From: Capronia americana
Taxonomy: Eukaryota; Ascomycota; Eurotiomycetes; Chaetothyriales; Herpotrichiellaceae
Assembly (NCBI GenBank): GCA_016110215.1
Contig: JADWQD010000012.1
Coordinates: 1 to 64,000 of the forward strand
DNA length: 64,000 bases
Reading direction: 5' to 3'
Numbering within the stretch: position 1 is the stretch's first letter; each line of letters opens with the position of its first letter. The notes below the pieces were generated by a model. That model had not been told where the DNA came from, ran no database searches, and saw only the letters and a list, made by a program, of their open reading frames with translations. The position numbers were made by a program, and so were the translations under genes. Below, piece after piece: positions 33,259-44,033 of this stretch.

Positions 33259-34269
33259 TCAATGGTGGGGTTTACCGTGCTTGGCCACTCCATTCTGCTG
33301 CACATGGTCATACTGAATCTGGAAGCTGTAAGTCGGATCATAATGCATGGCCCAATATTGGTCCCAGATCCTTTTGGTGATTGGGCCCAGTTTCCCATCC
33401 TTGATAGGATTTCCATCGAGCTCTGTAATGGGCATGATGCCTCCGGCGGTGGTACACATGAATATTTCGTCGGCCTCATAGGCCAATTGGACGGGGACGA
33501 GTTCGACCCGGGCTTCGATGCCAAGGGCTCGAGCGGCGTCCAGGACCGATTTCCGCGTCACGCCGTGAAGCACGCCGTGCTGCGGGGTGTAGAGGACGCC
33601 GTCCTTGACCAAGACGATGTTGAAACCCGAGCCCTCGGTCAGGTTGGTGTCGCCATCGGTCAGGAACGGATAGGTCGCCCCCCGGTCTGCAGCTTCGAAG
33701 AGGCCGCGGGTGAAATCACCCCACTGCAGGTTCTTGACTGTCGGGTTGATTGACCCAGGAGGAATCCGTCGGACTGTTCGTGCGATGATGGCTGCGCCAC
33801 CGACCCGTTGGACGTCGGGGTCCATCACCCACACGTAAGGCTGTACAAACATGTAGAGGTTGTTTTGAAAGGTTTCGCCGGGCGTGTGGCCGCGGACGCC
33901 CTTGAGACCGCGCGTGACGATCAGTTCCACGAAAGCGTCCTTGATTTCCGACCTGGCCACCATCTCCACCAGGATGTTCTTGACCTGCTCTCGAGCAAGG
34001 GGCAGCTGAAGTCGCATGACGGCACAACTCGCTTCCAGGCGGTCCATGTGGTCGTCGAGTCGAAAGAAGCGGCCGTCCCAGACCGAGGGGACATCGTAGG
34101 TGAGGTCGCTGTGCATAAAACCCTGGTCGAGCAATGGAATGCGGGCTTCGGAAAGCGGAACCAACTGTCCCTCGACCCAGGCGATTCCTTTTGCAAACGG
34201 GTTCGTGCTCTTTTCCAAGATGGCTTGTCGGCTGTTGTAGGCCGCGAAGAATTTGTCCATTGTCGCCAT
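33259..34269 (-). CDS. Fold-type IV PLP transaminase, (R)-amine / D-amino-acid type
   Basis: A single exon of 336 residues from MATMDKFF (34269); in-frame methionines at 34293 and 34260 are alternatives. It closely resembles the class IV (R)-selective amine transaminases described from Aspergillus and relatives. Visible blocks are NPFAKGIAWVEG, LLDQGFMHSDLTYDVPSVWDG, RLDDHMDRLEASC, ELIVTRGLKGVRG, the PLP lysine Lys179 in INPTVKNLQWGD, TEGSGFNIVLVKDG, GVLHGVTRKSVLDAA and MCTTAGGIMPI. The HSDLTYDVPS segment is the substrate-pocket pattern that separates these enzymes from branched-chain and D-Ala transaminases. It would move amino groups between an (R)-amine or D-amino acid and a keto acid. It converges with the regulator gene. 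Exact substrate is unknown. Confidence 0.92.
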   Translation of the reverse strand: MATMDKFFAAYNSRQAILEKSTNPFAKGIAWVEGQLVPLSEARIPLLDQGFMHSDLTYDVPSVWDGRFFRLDDHMDRLEASCAVMRLQLPLAREQVKNILVEMVARSEIKDAFVELIVTRGLKGVRGHTPGETFQNNLYMFVQPYVWVMDPDVQRVGGAAIIARTVRRIPPGSINPTVKNLQWGDFTRGLFEAADRGATYPFLTDGDTNLTEGSGFNIVLVKDGVLYTPQHGVLHGVTRKSVLDAARALGIEARVELVPVQLAYEADEIFMCTTAGGIMPITELDGNPIKDGKLGPITKRIWDQYWAMHYDPTYSFQIQYDHVQQNGVAKHGKPHH

Positions 34270-34447
34270 GTCGGAGATGATGTTTTGTTGCAAGTAACTA
34301 ATACAGAACGGGGTGGTAAAGGCTTTGGATTTTCCCGTCTAGCCAAATGCTGTGTGAAAAAGACAGACAAGACAGTAGCAAGTCTTGATGCTTCTTGAAC
34401 GTCTACTCGACGTTTGCCTACTGCCATGGCTGGCGGGGCGGATGACA

Positions 34448-34557
34448 GGGGGACCGGAAAAGGCTATATGACAATCCCTAGTTAAGTAGTTACTATGACG
34501 GGAAATATAGTAAATAATATCCAACGCCCTCTAAAACCGCTATCTAGGCTAGTAGGG
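34448..34557. repeat. Diverged repeat copy 1 (A/T-shifted)
   Basis: It aligns with 34567-34687 from the shared GGGGxCCGGAAAAGGCTA start through CTAGGCTxGTxGGG. Relative to the second copy most differences are G to A or C to T, as expected if this copy was hit by repeat-induced point mutation. Confidence 0.7.
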
Positions 34558-34566
34558 TAAATAATA

Positions 34567-34687
34567 GGGGGCCGGAAAAGGCTAGTTATAATACTCTATG
34601 ATACTCTCTGGTCGAGTAGTTGCTATTACGGGAAATGTGATATACAATGCGCGGCGCCCTCCAAAGCCGCTGTCTAGGCTGGTGGGG
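34567..34687. repeat. Diverged repeat copy 2
   Basis: The less A/T-rich partner of 34448-34557. Both copies share ACGGGAAAT, CGCCCTC and CCGCTxTCTAGGCT. No open frame, terminal inverted repeat or tRNA/5S similarity is seen, so the element type is unknown. Confidence 0.7.
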
Positions 34688-34937
34688 TGGCCTATCTGTA
34701 TGTGTGAAGTCGTCGAGCTCGTCCCTACTCGCCACCGTGTGATTATACACAGGTTGATACGGAAATGCTCTGAGCTCTACATCGAAAGCGTGGCCTATTT
34801 TCCCCCTGCCGTCACTACACTGTGTGGACGAGCGCAAATTGCCAATAATGCAGCGAGGATTTCAGGACCAAGCACGCAACTACATTGGAGTGTTGGACAT
34901 AGGGTTAGGGTGTGCCTCTAAGCCTAACTAGACGGGC

Positions 34938-36152
34938 CTAAAAGTGACCCTCGACATTCAAGGGCGTGTACGGCTCCTCCAAGCACGTTTCTTCCTCTGA
35001 AGTCAGCATTTTGCCCCTCGCGCTCAACGCGTCGTCGATCCGCTGAACCGTGCTGAAGCCGATGATGGGGCTCGTGACTCTTTTCAATGTCCACGCCAGT
35101 GTAACCTGGCTCATGGTCCAATTTTTCTTCTCGGCCAACTGCTCCACGCGCCGAATGATCTCGAGTGCCTCGTCGCGCGTGTTTGACGGATCCCCACCTC
35201 CACCCGCGGACCGCTTGGTGCTCCCTCGAAGCTTGAGCGGACGCGCGAGTTGTCCCTGAGCTAGAGGTCCCCAAGGACAGATGCCCACCCCGGTCAAGGC
35301 GCAGTACTTGTTCATTTCTCTCTCCTCTTCTCGGTACAGGAGACTGTAGTGGCTTTGCATTGCAATGAACCTGGTCCAGCCATGTTTCTCGGCGCAGAAT
35401 TGCATCATGGCGAACTGATGTGTCCACATGCTGGACGCCCCGATGTAGCGGATCTTGCCGGACACAACGAGGTGGTGCAACGTCTCCATCGTCTCTTCGA
35501 TTGGCGTGTATGGGTCGAACCGATGGATCCAGAAGAGATCGATGTACGTTGTGCCCAGCCGTTCTAGGGCGCCGTCGACGGCAGTAACAAGCGCTTTGCG
35601 CGAAAGACCTAGGACGAGCGCAATGAGCGGGCTTCCATACGGCCGACAAACACGAGGACACCGTGAACCCTTACCGAACTGATTGATGTAATCTTTGCTG
35701 GCCCGTAGCTTGTCCATGATGGGATATGCCATGGCTTGTTCTTCGAGGGTGACACCCCATGCCTTGGTCATCAGCACCAACTTGTCGCGCGGGATGTGGA
35801 ACTCCCTGATGGCGCGTCCGATCACTCGCTCGCTGTCGCCATTGGAATAGACATTCGCTGTGTCCCACTGTCAAACATTCAGCGTCGAATCAGCTTCCTT
35901 GTCTCATCAAGATAGGATCGCCTGGACACGGAACGGTCTTACAGTGTTGATACCTCTGTCGTACGCTGCCTTCAACAAGGCCAAGGCTTCATCGCCGCCG
36001 ATCACCCAGTCCGCCCATTCCGGGTTGCCGATCGACATACAACCCACTATCGGAACTGAAACATACAGACCAGAATTTCCCAGGCGTCTGTACTCGGCCT
36101 TGGAGTTTTCGAGGGATTTGGCGACGCCCGGTGGAAGAGACGGCGAGGCCAT
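34938..36152 (-). CDS. Aldo/keto reductase, three exons
   Basis: Exons 35943-36152, 35675-35867 and 34938-35608 give 357 residues. It is an NADPH-dependent aldo/keto reductase of the class related to YajO and the Kv-beta subunits. The spliced protein shows EYRRLGNSGLYVS, then GINTWDTANVYSNGDSE with the catalytic Asp and Tyr, INQFGLSRKAL, RLGTTYIDLFWIHRFD, GKIRYIGASSMW, CPWGPLAQGQLARP and SPIIGFSTVQRIDDA. The second intron (35609-35674, 66 nt) is in frame without a stop; removing it restores the conserved NQFGLSRK block. It lies beside the transaminase, so reduction of an aldehyde or ketone made by deamination is a reasonable guess, but not shown. Confidence 0.92.
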
Positions 36153-36848
36153 ACTGGAGATAAGGGATCGAATAATTACTGCCGTATTGGATTGGTCCTG
36201 GGAAAGAGAGACCTTCTACTGGTAGGCCAGCCAATCACTCTAATGAACCGTGAGTCGACGAAAGGCAGCGTCCCAGGTCGATGGCCAATTGATAAGGTTT
36301 TACATATGTGGGAGTACAGTCAATTTTTCAATTTCCAATGGGTGGGACGTTCCATCCCACGGGTGGAGAGACCGTGAGACCGTATTCCTCAGCTACCGGT
36401 CTAGGCAGGTACCGTGTATCGCATTGTGGATGGGCATACTTCTCCTCCAAAGAGATCGGACCGACATCTGGAGGACCGGTGAAATATACTGTATGCGGTA
36501 AGCGCGCGCTCGACAGGCTGGACCGTGGTAGTTGATCCTTCGGAATCGGTCTACTCAAGAATGTCATCAGGAAGGGGAAGCATATGAATACGGCCAGGAC
36601 CTTATCAGAAAGCTAAGTGACTCGACCTACTATCTTTCAATCAATTCCGCCATCACATCGTTCAATCCTCTGCCGTGCCGACATTGATTCAACTGTCTCT
36701 TGCATGTGCTCATCTCCGCCCTGCGACTCGACCTCGCACGAGCGCCTCACGACACTGCCCCAGCTCCGACAGCTCTCCAGCTTGAAGACACGTACTGCAC
36801 AAATTTTTGAACAGTGTCGAACCCAACATAATCGATGTTGATTATTTT
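36153..36848. other. Intergenic, reductase promoter to transporter 3' end
   Basis: About 700 bp without a recognisable gene, repeat or RNA. It contains the promoter of the aldo/keto reductase. Confidence 0.4.
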
Positions 36849-38624
36849 TCAGTCATGTTTCAACTCCACTTCGTTTTGCACCTTTGTCATTGTGAGATCA
36901 TCCGACAGGTCGATCATGTTTGTGTCCTTCAGCCAATATTTAATGATTGGTAGAACGCTGATCATGCCGAAAGCAAGGAACTGCATGCCGTTTGTTAGCA
37001 AACACAAGATACGCAAGCATCAAACCGGATAGAAAAGGCTGGAAGGGTATAGAGATGCGGCCGTGATTGAGTCGAGTCCAACGTCCGGGAATAGCAAGTG
37101 CTTGAGGGGAATCTTACCGCCCACGAACATCCAAACATGAATTCTTTGGAGTATCCGGTATAGTCCAGAGAATATCCCACGACCATACAGAGCGCATTGA
37201 GGAGGCGATATAGTGCGGCATACACGGAGAGCTACACAGGTTGTTGGCAACTGCAGAAAGAATCGAAGCTCGGGGCACTACTTACCTCGGCGGGATCGTT
37301 GCTGAGAGCGCCTATAAACCAATAGGCGTAACAATTGTAAGTCGCATCCGTGAATCCATACATGACGAACAAGAAGCACCACCAGCCATAGTTGTGGCCG
37401 AAGACATCCAGGCGCTCCGCCTCATCCAACCCCGATCTTGTGTTCTTCATGCCGAAATAGCCACCAATCCAGATGGCATTGATAATGGTAAAGACGTAGA
37501 CGAGTGCCCAAAAGGCCCTCTTGCGACGATTGAACGGCAATCTGTCCGTAAAGAGGTAGGTGATCCAGGGTGCGAAGACCTGGGCAACGCCTGACAGAAA
37601 CGCATTGAGCGCACGGCCTCGGACGGTGAAGACTATGCCGTTGAAATCGTTGTTCTGGTACACACCGAAGAAATTGACGGCCCAGCACATTGGGAAGAAG
37701 AAGACGATCCACCAGTTTCGGGAGATGACCTGACCAGAAAGGCGGACCTCTTCCATGAACGATTTCTGGCGCTCCAGCGTGACGCGGGATCCATCCTCGC
37801 GAACGATCTTGTGCCAGGGGTACATGGCTGCTCCGAGACATGCACCGAGAAGCATAAGGACCATGAGACCAATGTATGTGCCGTTGTTGACTCGACTGTC
37901 GTTATTGTCGCCCGAATTCCAGTTCTGGCCCACGGGAATAGCTGCGCCGATGACAAGGCCCACTTGGTAGATAGACCAGACAATAGAAACATACAAGCCC
38001 TTTTTGTCCTCGGATGCGAACGAGGTGAGACCCGCACCTTCAGCGGTCCAGAGGAAAGCTGCAGACAGCCCGCACCAGCAACCACCAAAGACCACAAATG
38101 GCACGTTGCCGGTATAGTTGTAACACCACAGGCTGGCGGCATAGGCGGCATAACCAAGGCCACCAAAGCAGAGAGTGGGACGCAGTCCGAAGTAGTTGAT
38201 GCATGCCGGCGCAATCAAACAGAAAACACTGAAAACAGTGTACAAGGCGATATTGGAGATATCGGACAAGTAGGCCGTCTGCTGTCCCGCACCTCCCAGG
38301 AACGTCAAGACATTGTACATGCCAACCGTCATGAACAGGATGAAGCCCAGCATGCATGCCTGGATTCGGGGGTGGCTATAGGGGAGAAGGTTGAGACCGA
38401 GAACCTGGTATCGGCGGGGCAGCTGATGAGTTGTTTGGTCAATACTTTGGGACATTTCATAGAGCTCAGTTTGGTTGTTCCCATACCTCGACCGTTCCAA
38501 CCACATACTGAGTGATCTCCGCTTCGTCCTTGTGCAATCTCTTCGCGGCCTCGTCAGCTTTGGCCGTCAAAGACAGGCCCTGTCCCCCAGCGTCTCGGGA
38601 AGATTGAGTGTTCTCGATATCCAT
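36849..38624 (-). CDS. UNC93-like MFS transporter, four exons
   Basis: Exons 38487-38624, 37286-38422, 37118-37231 and 36849-36980 give 506 residues. About 11-12 hydrophobic segments are visible. The start of the membrane domain (QACMLGFILFMTVGMYNVLTFLGGAGQ), SVFCLIAPACINYFGLRPTLCFGGLGYAAY and GAGLTSFASEDKKG fit the UNC93/DUF895 group of major facilitator proteins common in fungi. Splicing continues the protein with ALSNDPAELSVYAALYRLLNA and a final exon containing FLAFGMISVLPIIKYWL. The first exon encodes a charged cytosolic N-terminus and is the least certain part; its 64-nt intron has sound ends and phase. It is divergent from the sugar-type MFS gene. The substrate is unknown. Confidence 0.86.
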
Positions 38625-39065
38625 GATATGGAGTCTCACGGGTTGTGTGGAGAGATACTTTTGCTGTCTTGCAGAGCGGGTGTAAACTGTAAAATACCAC
38701 CGGATGATCTAGACCACTCACTACAACAGATCGTCTATGCGAGAGTCGACCGATAACACAGGACAGTCGATGGCCGAACTCGGTAACTGCCAAAGGCGGA
38801 CAGAAGCCAATGCCCTTATCAGGCACGTCGATCTCCCATCGCCCCACTGACAAGCAATGCCTAGATAGGAGAAAACCTGGGGTGTTAAAATCCTAATAGC
38901 GCCCACGAGGGCTCGGTGGTGGCCAGTGCTGAAATAGCCATTCTACTTGAAGTGCGTTGCACCCACAGTGCTCCACCTTCTAGATTTATCCAGTTTCGCG
39001 TCTTGAGTTCTTGAGCCTGAGACAGCGCAGTCTCCAAATCTAGCAAGCAGGGACTTTTCTTCAGG
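38625..39065. promoter_or_regulatory. Divergent promoter between two transporters, with CCG-N4-CGG
   Basis: 441 bp lie between the start codons of the UNC93-like and sugar-type transporters. A palindromic CCG-AACT-CGG at 38774-38783 resembles an everted zinc-cluster binding site. Whether any local regulator binds it is unknown. Confidence 0.45.
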
Positions 39066-40706
39066 ATGGAAGAGACCCAGAGCGGAACAACGGCGGCTGA
39101 TGCCAGTCGCTCTGGAAAAGAACCTGTCAAGAGTCATATCATCAGAGATGAAATCATCGAGAGCTCCAAGCAGGCGACGAACCGAGAGCATGAGCTGACG
39201 ATCCGTCAAGCTCTCTCCCAGCACAAGGCCGCCGCCTTCTGGGCATCTTTCTTCTGTCTTCCCAACCTCATCATCGGCTACGACCCCACCATCGTCGGCA
39301 CCTTGGTGGGGATTCCAGAGTTCCGAAAGAAATTCGGGTACGAGTTTCCTGCAGCATCAGGCGACTATGTTCTCCAGGCATCCTGGACGTCGGCCTTCAC
39401 CTACGCACCCGTGGTTGGCTTCATGTTGGCGTCAATTTGGGGCGGGTGGTGTGTCGATCACTTCGGGCCCAGGAAGACGCTTATCGGCGCGACGATCTTG
39501 TCCCTAGGCACTTTGCTAATGGAAGTGCTGGGCGAGACCGCCGCCGTCATCTTTGTCGGTGACCTGCTCACCGGTCTGCTGACTGGCAGTTTCCCAGTGC
39601 TTGGGCCGGCGTACATCTCCGAGATCCTCCCAGTCTGTCTTCGCGGTATCGGGTTGTCGTGCAACAACCTGTGCCAAGTGCTTGGGTCTCTCATCGGCAT
39701 TGGCATTCTCCGGGGGACAGAGAACCGGATGGACAGATGGGCGTACAAAGTGCCATTCATCACCGAATACGCCTTTCCCATCATGTTCGTGGGTGGTGCT
39801 TTCTTCGCGCCAGAGACTCCCTGGTTCCTGGTCAAAAAAGGCCGATATGAGGAAGCCACAGAATCTTTGAGAAGGACTGGATACGGCAACGACATCGCCA
39901 ACACTCTGGCACACATGCAAGAAACCGTTGCGTTGGAAGAGGAGCTGTCCAGCAGCACGACCTATCTGGATTGCTTCCGAGGCACCAATCTCCGCAGGAC
40001 CCTTATCTGTGCGATGGCCTATACCGGTCAATTCTTCTGTGGCATCAACATCGCTTCCGGATACTGTACGTACTTCTTTGAACTGGCCGGCGTCACCACC
40101 AACCAGGCATTCGACCTCTCATGCGGGCTGTTCGGCCTAGGCGTCGTGGGAAACATGCTCGCATGGCCTCTGATGACCATATGGGGTCGACGGAGTGGCT
40201 ACATTCTGACGGCGGTGCTGGCGACACTGTTCATGTACCTGATCGGCTTCCTTGGACTCGCCCCGGATTCCAACACAGGCGCCATGTACGCCAAGTCGGT
40301 CATCTTGCTGCTGTTCAACTTCATCTACAACCTCGGTCTCGGGCCTTTGGTCTACGTCCTTATTGCCGAACTGCCGAGCACTAGGATTCGGGGCAAGACA
40401 CTCGGCGTGGCTTGTTTCGTCCCGCATATCTTCTCCATCTCGATCACGGCCGGTCTACCGTATGCCATGAGCCCTACCGAAGCCAACTGGGGTGCAAAGA
40501 CTGGCTTTCTGTTTGGCGGCCTTGGTACTCTCACCGTCATCTGGGCCTTCTTCTGCCTTCCGGAGAGCAAAGGTCGGACTTTTGAGGAACTGGATATTCT
40601 TTTCGAGCGCAAGGTTCCGGCCAGGAAGTTTGCGAGCATAGATCTGACCAACTTCGACCGTCATGTCCTTCACGGCATCGAGCTTGATAAAGCCTCGTTG
40701 GGCTGA
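39066..40706 (+). CDS. MFS sugar transporter (maltose/hexose permease type)
   Basis: A single exon of 546 residues with about 12 membrane segments. It belongs to the sugar porter group. GYDPTIVGTLVGIPEFRKKFGY matches the first helix and loop of alpha-glucoside/hexose permeases. GGWCVDHFGPRKTLIG corresponds to the first RxGRR-like loop, PAYISEILPVCLRG to the PESPR-like helix-4 region, PETPWFLVKKGR to the central loop, WGRRSGYILT to the second half motif, and PESKGRTFEELDILFE to the C-terminal signature. The N-terminal ~50 residues are charged and cytosolic. It probably brings a sugar or polyol across the plasma membrane, although transporters of this type in catabolic clusters often carry other small molecules such as quinate. 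It is divergent from the UNC93-like gene. Confidence 0.93.
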   Translation: MEETQSGTTAADASRSGKEPVKSHIIRDEIIESSKQATNREHELTIRQALSQHKAAAFWASFFCLPNLIIGYDPTIVGTLVGIPEFRKKFGYEFPAASGDYVLQASWTSAFTYAPVVGFMLASIWGGWCVDHFGPRKTLIGATILSLGTLLMEVLGETAAVIFVGDLLTGLLTGSFPVLGPAYISEILPVCLRGIGLSCNNLCQVLGSLIGIGILRGTENRMDRWAYKVPFITEYAFPIMFVGGAFFAPETPWFLVKKGRYEEATESLRRTGYGNDIANTLAHMQETVALEEELSSSTTYLDCFRGTNLRRTLICAMAYTGQFFCGINIASGYCTYFFELAGVTTNQAFDLSCGLFGLGVVGNMLAWPLMTIWGRRSGYILTAVLATLFMYLIGFLGLAPDSNTGAMYAKSVILLLFNFIYNLGLGPLVYVLIAELPSTRIRGKTLGVACFVPHIFSISITAGLPYAMSPTEANWGAKTGFLFGGLGTLTVIWAFFCLPESKGRTFEELDILFERKVPARKFASIDLTNFDRHVLHGIELDKASLG

Positions 40707-41447
40707 CATGTTGTGCTGGAGCACCAGGGGGTTCGAAATCGCCTAGCAGTTGTGAAGGGTCTTGTCAGCAAGTAACAATTGGACTGCGTGGTGTTCCCAT
40801 CCAGCGAAATGAAGCTGGAAAGTGAGTGTCAGTCGCCTTGTGGAAAGAAGGAATGCTGTCTTGAACATGTTATTTGGAGGAAGTCGTGCTTCTCTCTCAC
40901 TCTCATACCTTTCATGCACAACAAAATAAAATCGTCATCAGTTTCAGCTATGTACCACCATAGTGTCCGTAGCGATCCCCGGCTCATGCAATAAGTATGT
41001 AAAATTTCTCAAAAGCAGCGTTGTCGAATGTACTCGCACAATTCCAAGTCTTTCCCGAGTCTTCCTCTGTCCATCCTCGTCTGGCAGACATGAGAACTAT
41101 CATTCATGCTCGTTCCTCGCTCTTCCAAGACCCCATGGCCACAATCTTGGAAGGAGGCAGAACATGTTATAGTAAAAGTTAACGATATCACACTTGTCAG
41201 GATAATCTGTGGAGGCTTTGAGTTAATGTAACCGGGACCACCGTGTCTTGATGATGCAGAGTCCGGATCCTGGAAGGGAAGCATGAAGATGACCTTCCGC
41301 TAATTTAATCGTTGTGGAATCTTGCAGCTTGGGTGAATGGCAGGAGACCAATACTGGGACGGGTACTTCGTACACCGCACCAGCACATATAAGAGGGCAG
41401 GCTCAAAAACCGGCTCGTTTGAGATAAAACTCTCTCAGCTTGTTTTT
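40707..41447. other. Convergent intergenic region
   Basis: Lies between the 3' ends of the sugar-type transporter and the next Zn2Cys6 gene. No coding region, RNA or repeat is recognised in its 741 bp. Confidence 0.4.
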
Positions 41448-43209
41448 TCAAACATTGTGCGTGCATGGATTTCGGGATGATACATCTTTTCCCGAACTGA
41501 GTCTTCCGGACAAGAGCTCCGGTATATCATCCCATTCGCACCTACACAAGATCTTGCCAAAAGGATACCCTCGGCGATCAAGCTCCTCGAAAATCTCCTT
41601 ACACCAACCAATCTCCTCCACCTTCTCCATGCTCGTAAAGACGTGCATCGCCGCACGTAAGGCGAAAAACACCTTCTGCGGTCCAAGAATGTGCATATCC
41701 TCCGAGAGGAGATACTCCATTGACTGAGCGATCATTCTCGCCAAGTCCAGGGCTTGTGTGTCGACGGCCGCGACAAGGCCAGAAGTCGGATTCATGCCAG
41801 TCGGAGACGAGAAGGGCATGGTGAGGATGCTACTGTGGAGTAAGAGGCGAATGGTCCAGTAGGAGAGATGAAGCCGTGCAATTTCGAAATTCGGGAAGTG
41901 TAGAGCCTTCGGGAAGATGGGTGCAAGTTGAGAAAGAAAACGCGCTGACGAAGGCCGCTCGCAGTAGAGCGGACTGGCTTGCTTTCGGAGGAGTCCCTGG
42001 TACCAGTTTTCAAGTTGGGAATGAAATTCCCACCCCTTCTGTAAAAGTCCTATTCTCAGTGCTTGAGGAATGTCGAACGTAGTGGTGGTGGTGTTGAGTC
42101 GTGCCGCCTCCTCGGTCAGGCTTGCGATCTGAGCCATGATATCGAGCAGCCGGTCCAGGTCCGACTTCGGATGTATCTTCCACGGCACTGTCCGCCAGTC
42201 CTGTTGTGCAAGGTAGGTCGATTTGCGAGTAGCCAAGGCGTGGGTGATCTGCTCGGGGTGAGCTGCTGCTGTTCAGGCAATTGAAGAGAATCAATCCACA
42301 CTCACACTAGTGGATCTGAAACCCAAGAAGAGACGATGGCTTAGTCCAGCAACATGTGACTCGGGGCCTCGAAGCTGGATTAACCTTGCCATACCTTGCA
42401 CATGGCTGACCCATCCGGCGGTATTCTCGCCTGAAACTTCGAGTAGCTGCTTGTTCGGTCAACGACAGTCCTCTTCGTGCTCCGAGGGGCGCTTGCCTCG
42501 AAAGTGGATAATGCCATACAGCTGGCGAGAGTCTGCTCCTCGAAGAGCAGACTGTGGTGTGAGAGAATGTCTTGCAGTCGGTGCAAAGCTCTGCCGTAGT
42601 TTGCCGTGCCTTCACGTCGGAGCCTCTCGTCGCCATGCTTGCGACCCAAACAGACCAGACTCAACGCCAAGATTGCGAGATCAAGAGAACCGTCGTTTAC
42701 TTGTGAGGGGTCAATGGCTTGGAGCCAGGAAACTTGGACCTTGTGCCCGTTCTGGAGCTCGGCCTCGTCTCTGGGAATGTATTTGTCGAGGAAGTTGCCG
42801 AACAACTCCGAGAGACTGAGCGCGTGCCTTATACACTGAGCCTTCTGGTTTTCGGAAGTTGCGGTGTCGTCCGTTTCTGGGGTGCTGCAAGACATAAGAT
42901 CGTCAGCTGAGCGGGTGTTGATCGTGCGCAGGTCTGTAAGCGAAGTCAAAGGCTGAGTTCGGGTCAATAAGGTATCGTGATCCAAGGCACTCAGATTCTT
43001 GAAAGGTCGTTCGCGCTGGTATCCTTCGCATACCCGATTCCCCTTCATACATCGAGCGCAGGACGGCCGATATCCATCACACTAGTAACCGACTTAGCCA
43101 CTTTGCCACAGGTTTGAACGTAGAAGGCAACACGAATCTCAATACGTACGTGGATCTTTCGCTTCCTGCAGGTGTTGCAACCCTTGGACTTTCCCGCCAC
43201 GCCCACCAT
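41448..43209 (-). CDS. Zn(II)2Cys6 transcription factor with a GC-AG intron
   Basis: Exons 43150-43209, 42497-43081, 42306-42446 and 41448-42248 give 528 residues. The first intron splits the zinc cluster, which after splicing is Cys11-x2-Cys14-x6-Cys21-x6-Cys28-x2-Cys31-x6-Cys38, followed by EGYQRERPF. The second intron (42447-42496, 50 nt) begins GCAAGC and ends CAG. Only this choice joins LASCMALSTFE to LLEVSGENTAGWVSHVQG, the usual fungal regulator motif, in phase. The third (42249-42305) has GTGAGT and restores RSTSITHALATRKSTYLAQ. The rest is a helical fungal-specific domain. It is convergent with the sugar-type transporter and close to the Ytp1-like gene. The target is unknown. Confidence 0.86.
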
Positions 43210-44033
43210 CACTGTGTCACACGAAAAGCCCGAAACTGAATTTGACCTTTGCTCCCATGAGTGTTGCTCAGTTTCGCGGTGTACTGGTACTGACGGAGCG
43301 TCGGCGCATTACACGACTGGATCGTCGGGATGGCGATTTATGCCTGTGCACCGTCTTGCAGTGAGAGGCTCACCATATCTGCCATCTTTTATTTGAGAGG
43401 GATTTCTGCCGACCAGATTGTGATGATATCGGGAATGGAATGCTTCAATCCACCTCACGAGCAGAAAGGGCTGGGAATTCGGATTGCAATTCTTGGAGCT
43501 TTAATTCTCCAGTTTCAGGCCTTCATTTTCGGATGTTAGGACTTCCATCTTCGTATGCCAAGGGAAATAATGAGTCGGTTGCGGAGTACGAGTACGAGTC
43601 CTGCAGCCTTGGTGGCGGAGCGGATCTCCAAGTGGATACTCAATAGTGGTCCGAGTACGAAGTATTATTCCTGCAGCCTGCGTGACGCGTCCTGTCGCCC
43701 GATCCATGAGAATTTCTCCATGTGTAGCTGGATATAATTTCAGTCGTAACAGACAGTCTGTATAAACTTCAAAGACCAGACCGCAGTCAGAACTAGTATG
43801 GCGTAGTCTTCCTATCATAGATCCTAGAGAAATCATAATATGGCGTTCTCCAGCGTGCCTTCAGGTTTGCGACGCAAATGAAGAATCACCCATCGACACT
43901 TGGGATGCAATTGTTAAGGATGCCATGCACTTGCTTGAGAAACTACATACGATCTAAGTACTGAAAAGGAATACAATCGCGATTATGGTTACACTCCCTA
44001 TCCTCGCAACTCTTTCCAGATACCCCTTGGTAA
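43210..44033. other. Intergenic, Zn2Cys6 promoter to Ytp1-like 3' end
   Basis: 824 bp without a recognisable gene. It contains the promoter of the regulator at 43209 and the region downstream of the Ytp1-like gene. Confidence 0.4.

Larger units (their letters stand above)
34270..34937. other. Intergenic region with a diverged repeat pair
   Basis: No gene is supported. The region contains two imperfect ~110-120-bp repeats (separate entries), and a lone TTAGGG-like stretch near 34902 that is too short to be telomeric. It holds the promoter of the transaminase and the 3' end of the aldo/keto reductase. Confidence 0.5.

Noticed and set aside
34448..34687. MITE with terminal inverted repeats
   Set aside because: I looked for inverted termini around both copies and saw none, so I list them only as repeats.
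34900..34912. TTAGGG-like telomeric sequence
   Set aside because: Only about two units, surrounded by ordinary genes; not a telomere or a meaningful interstitial array.
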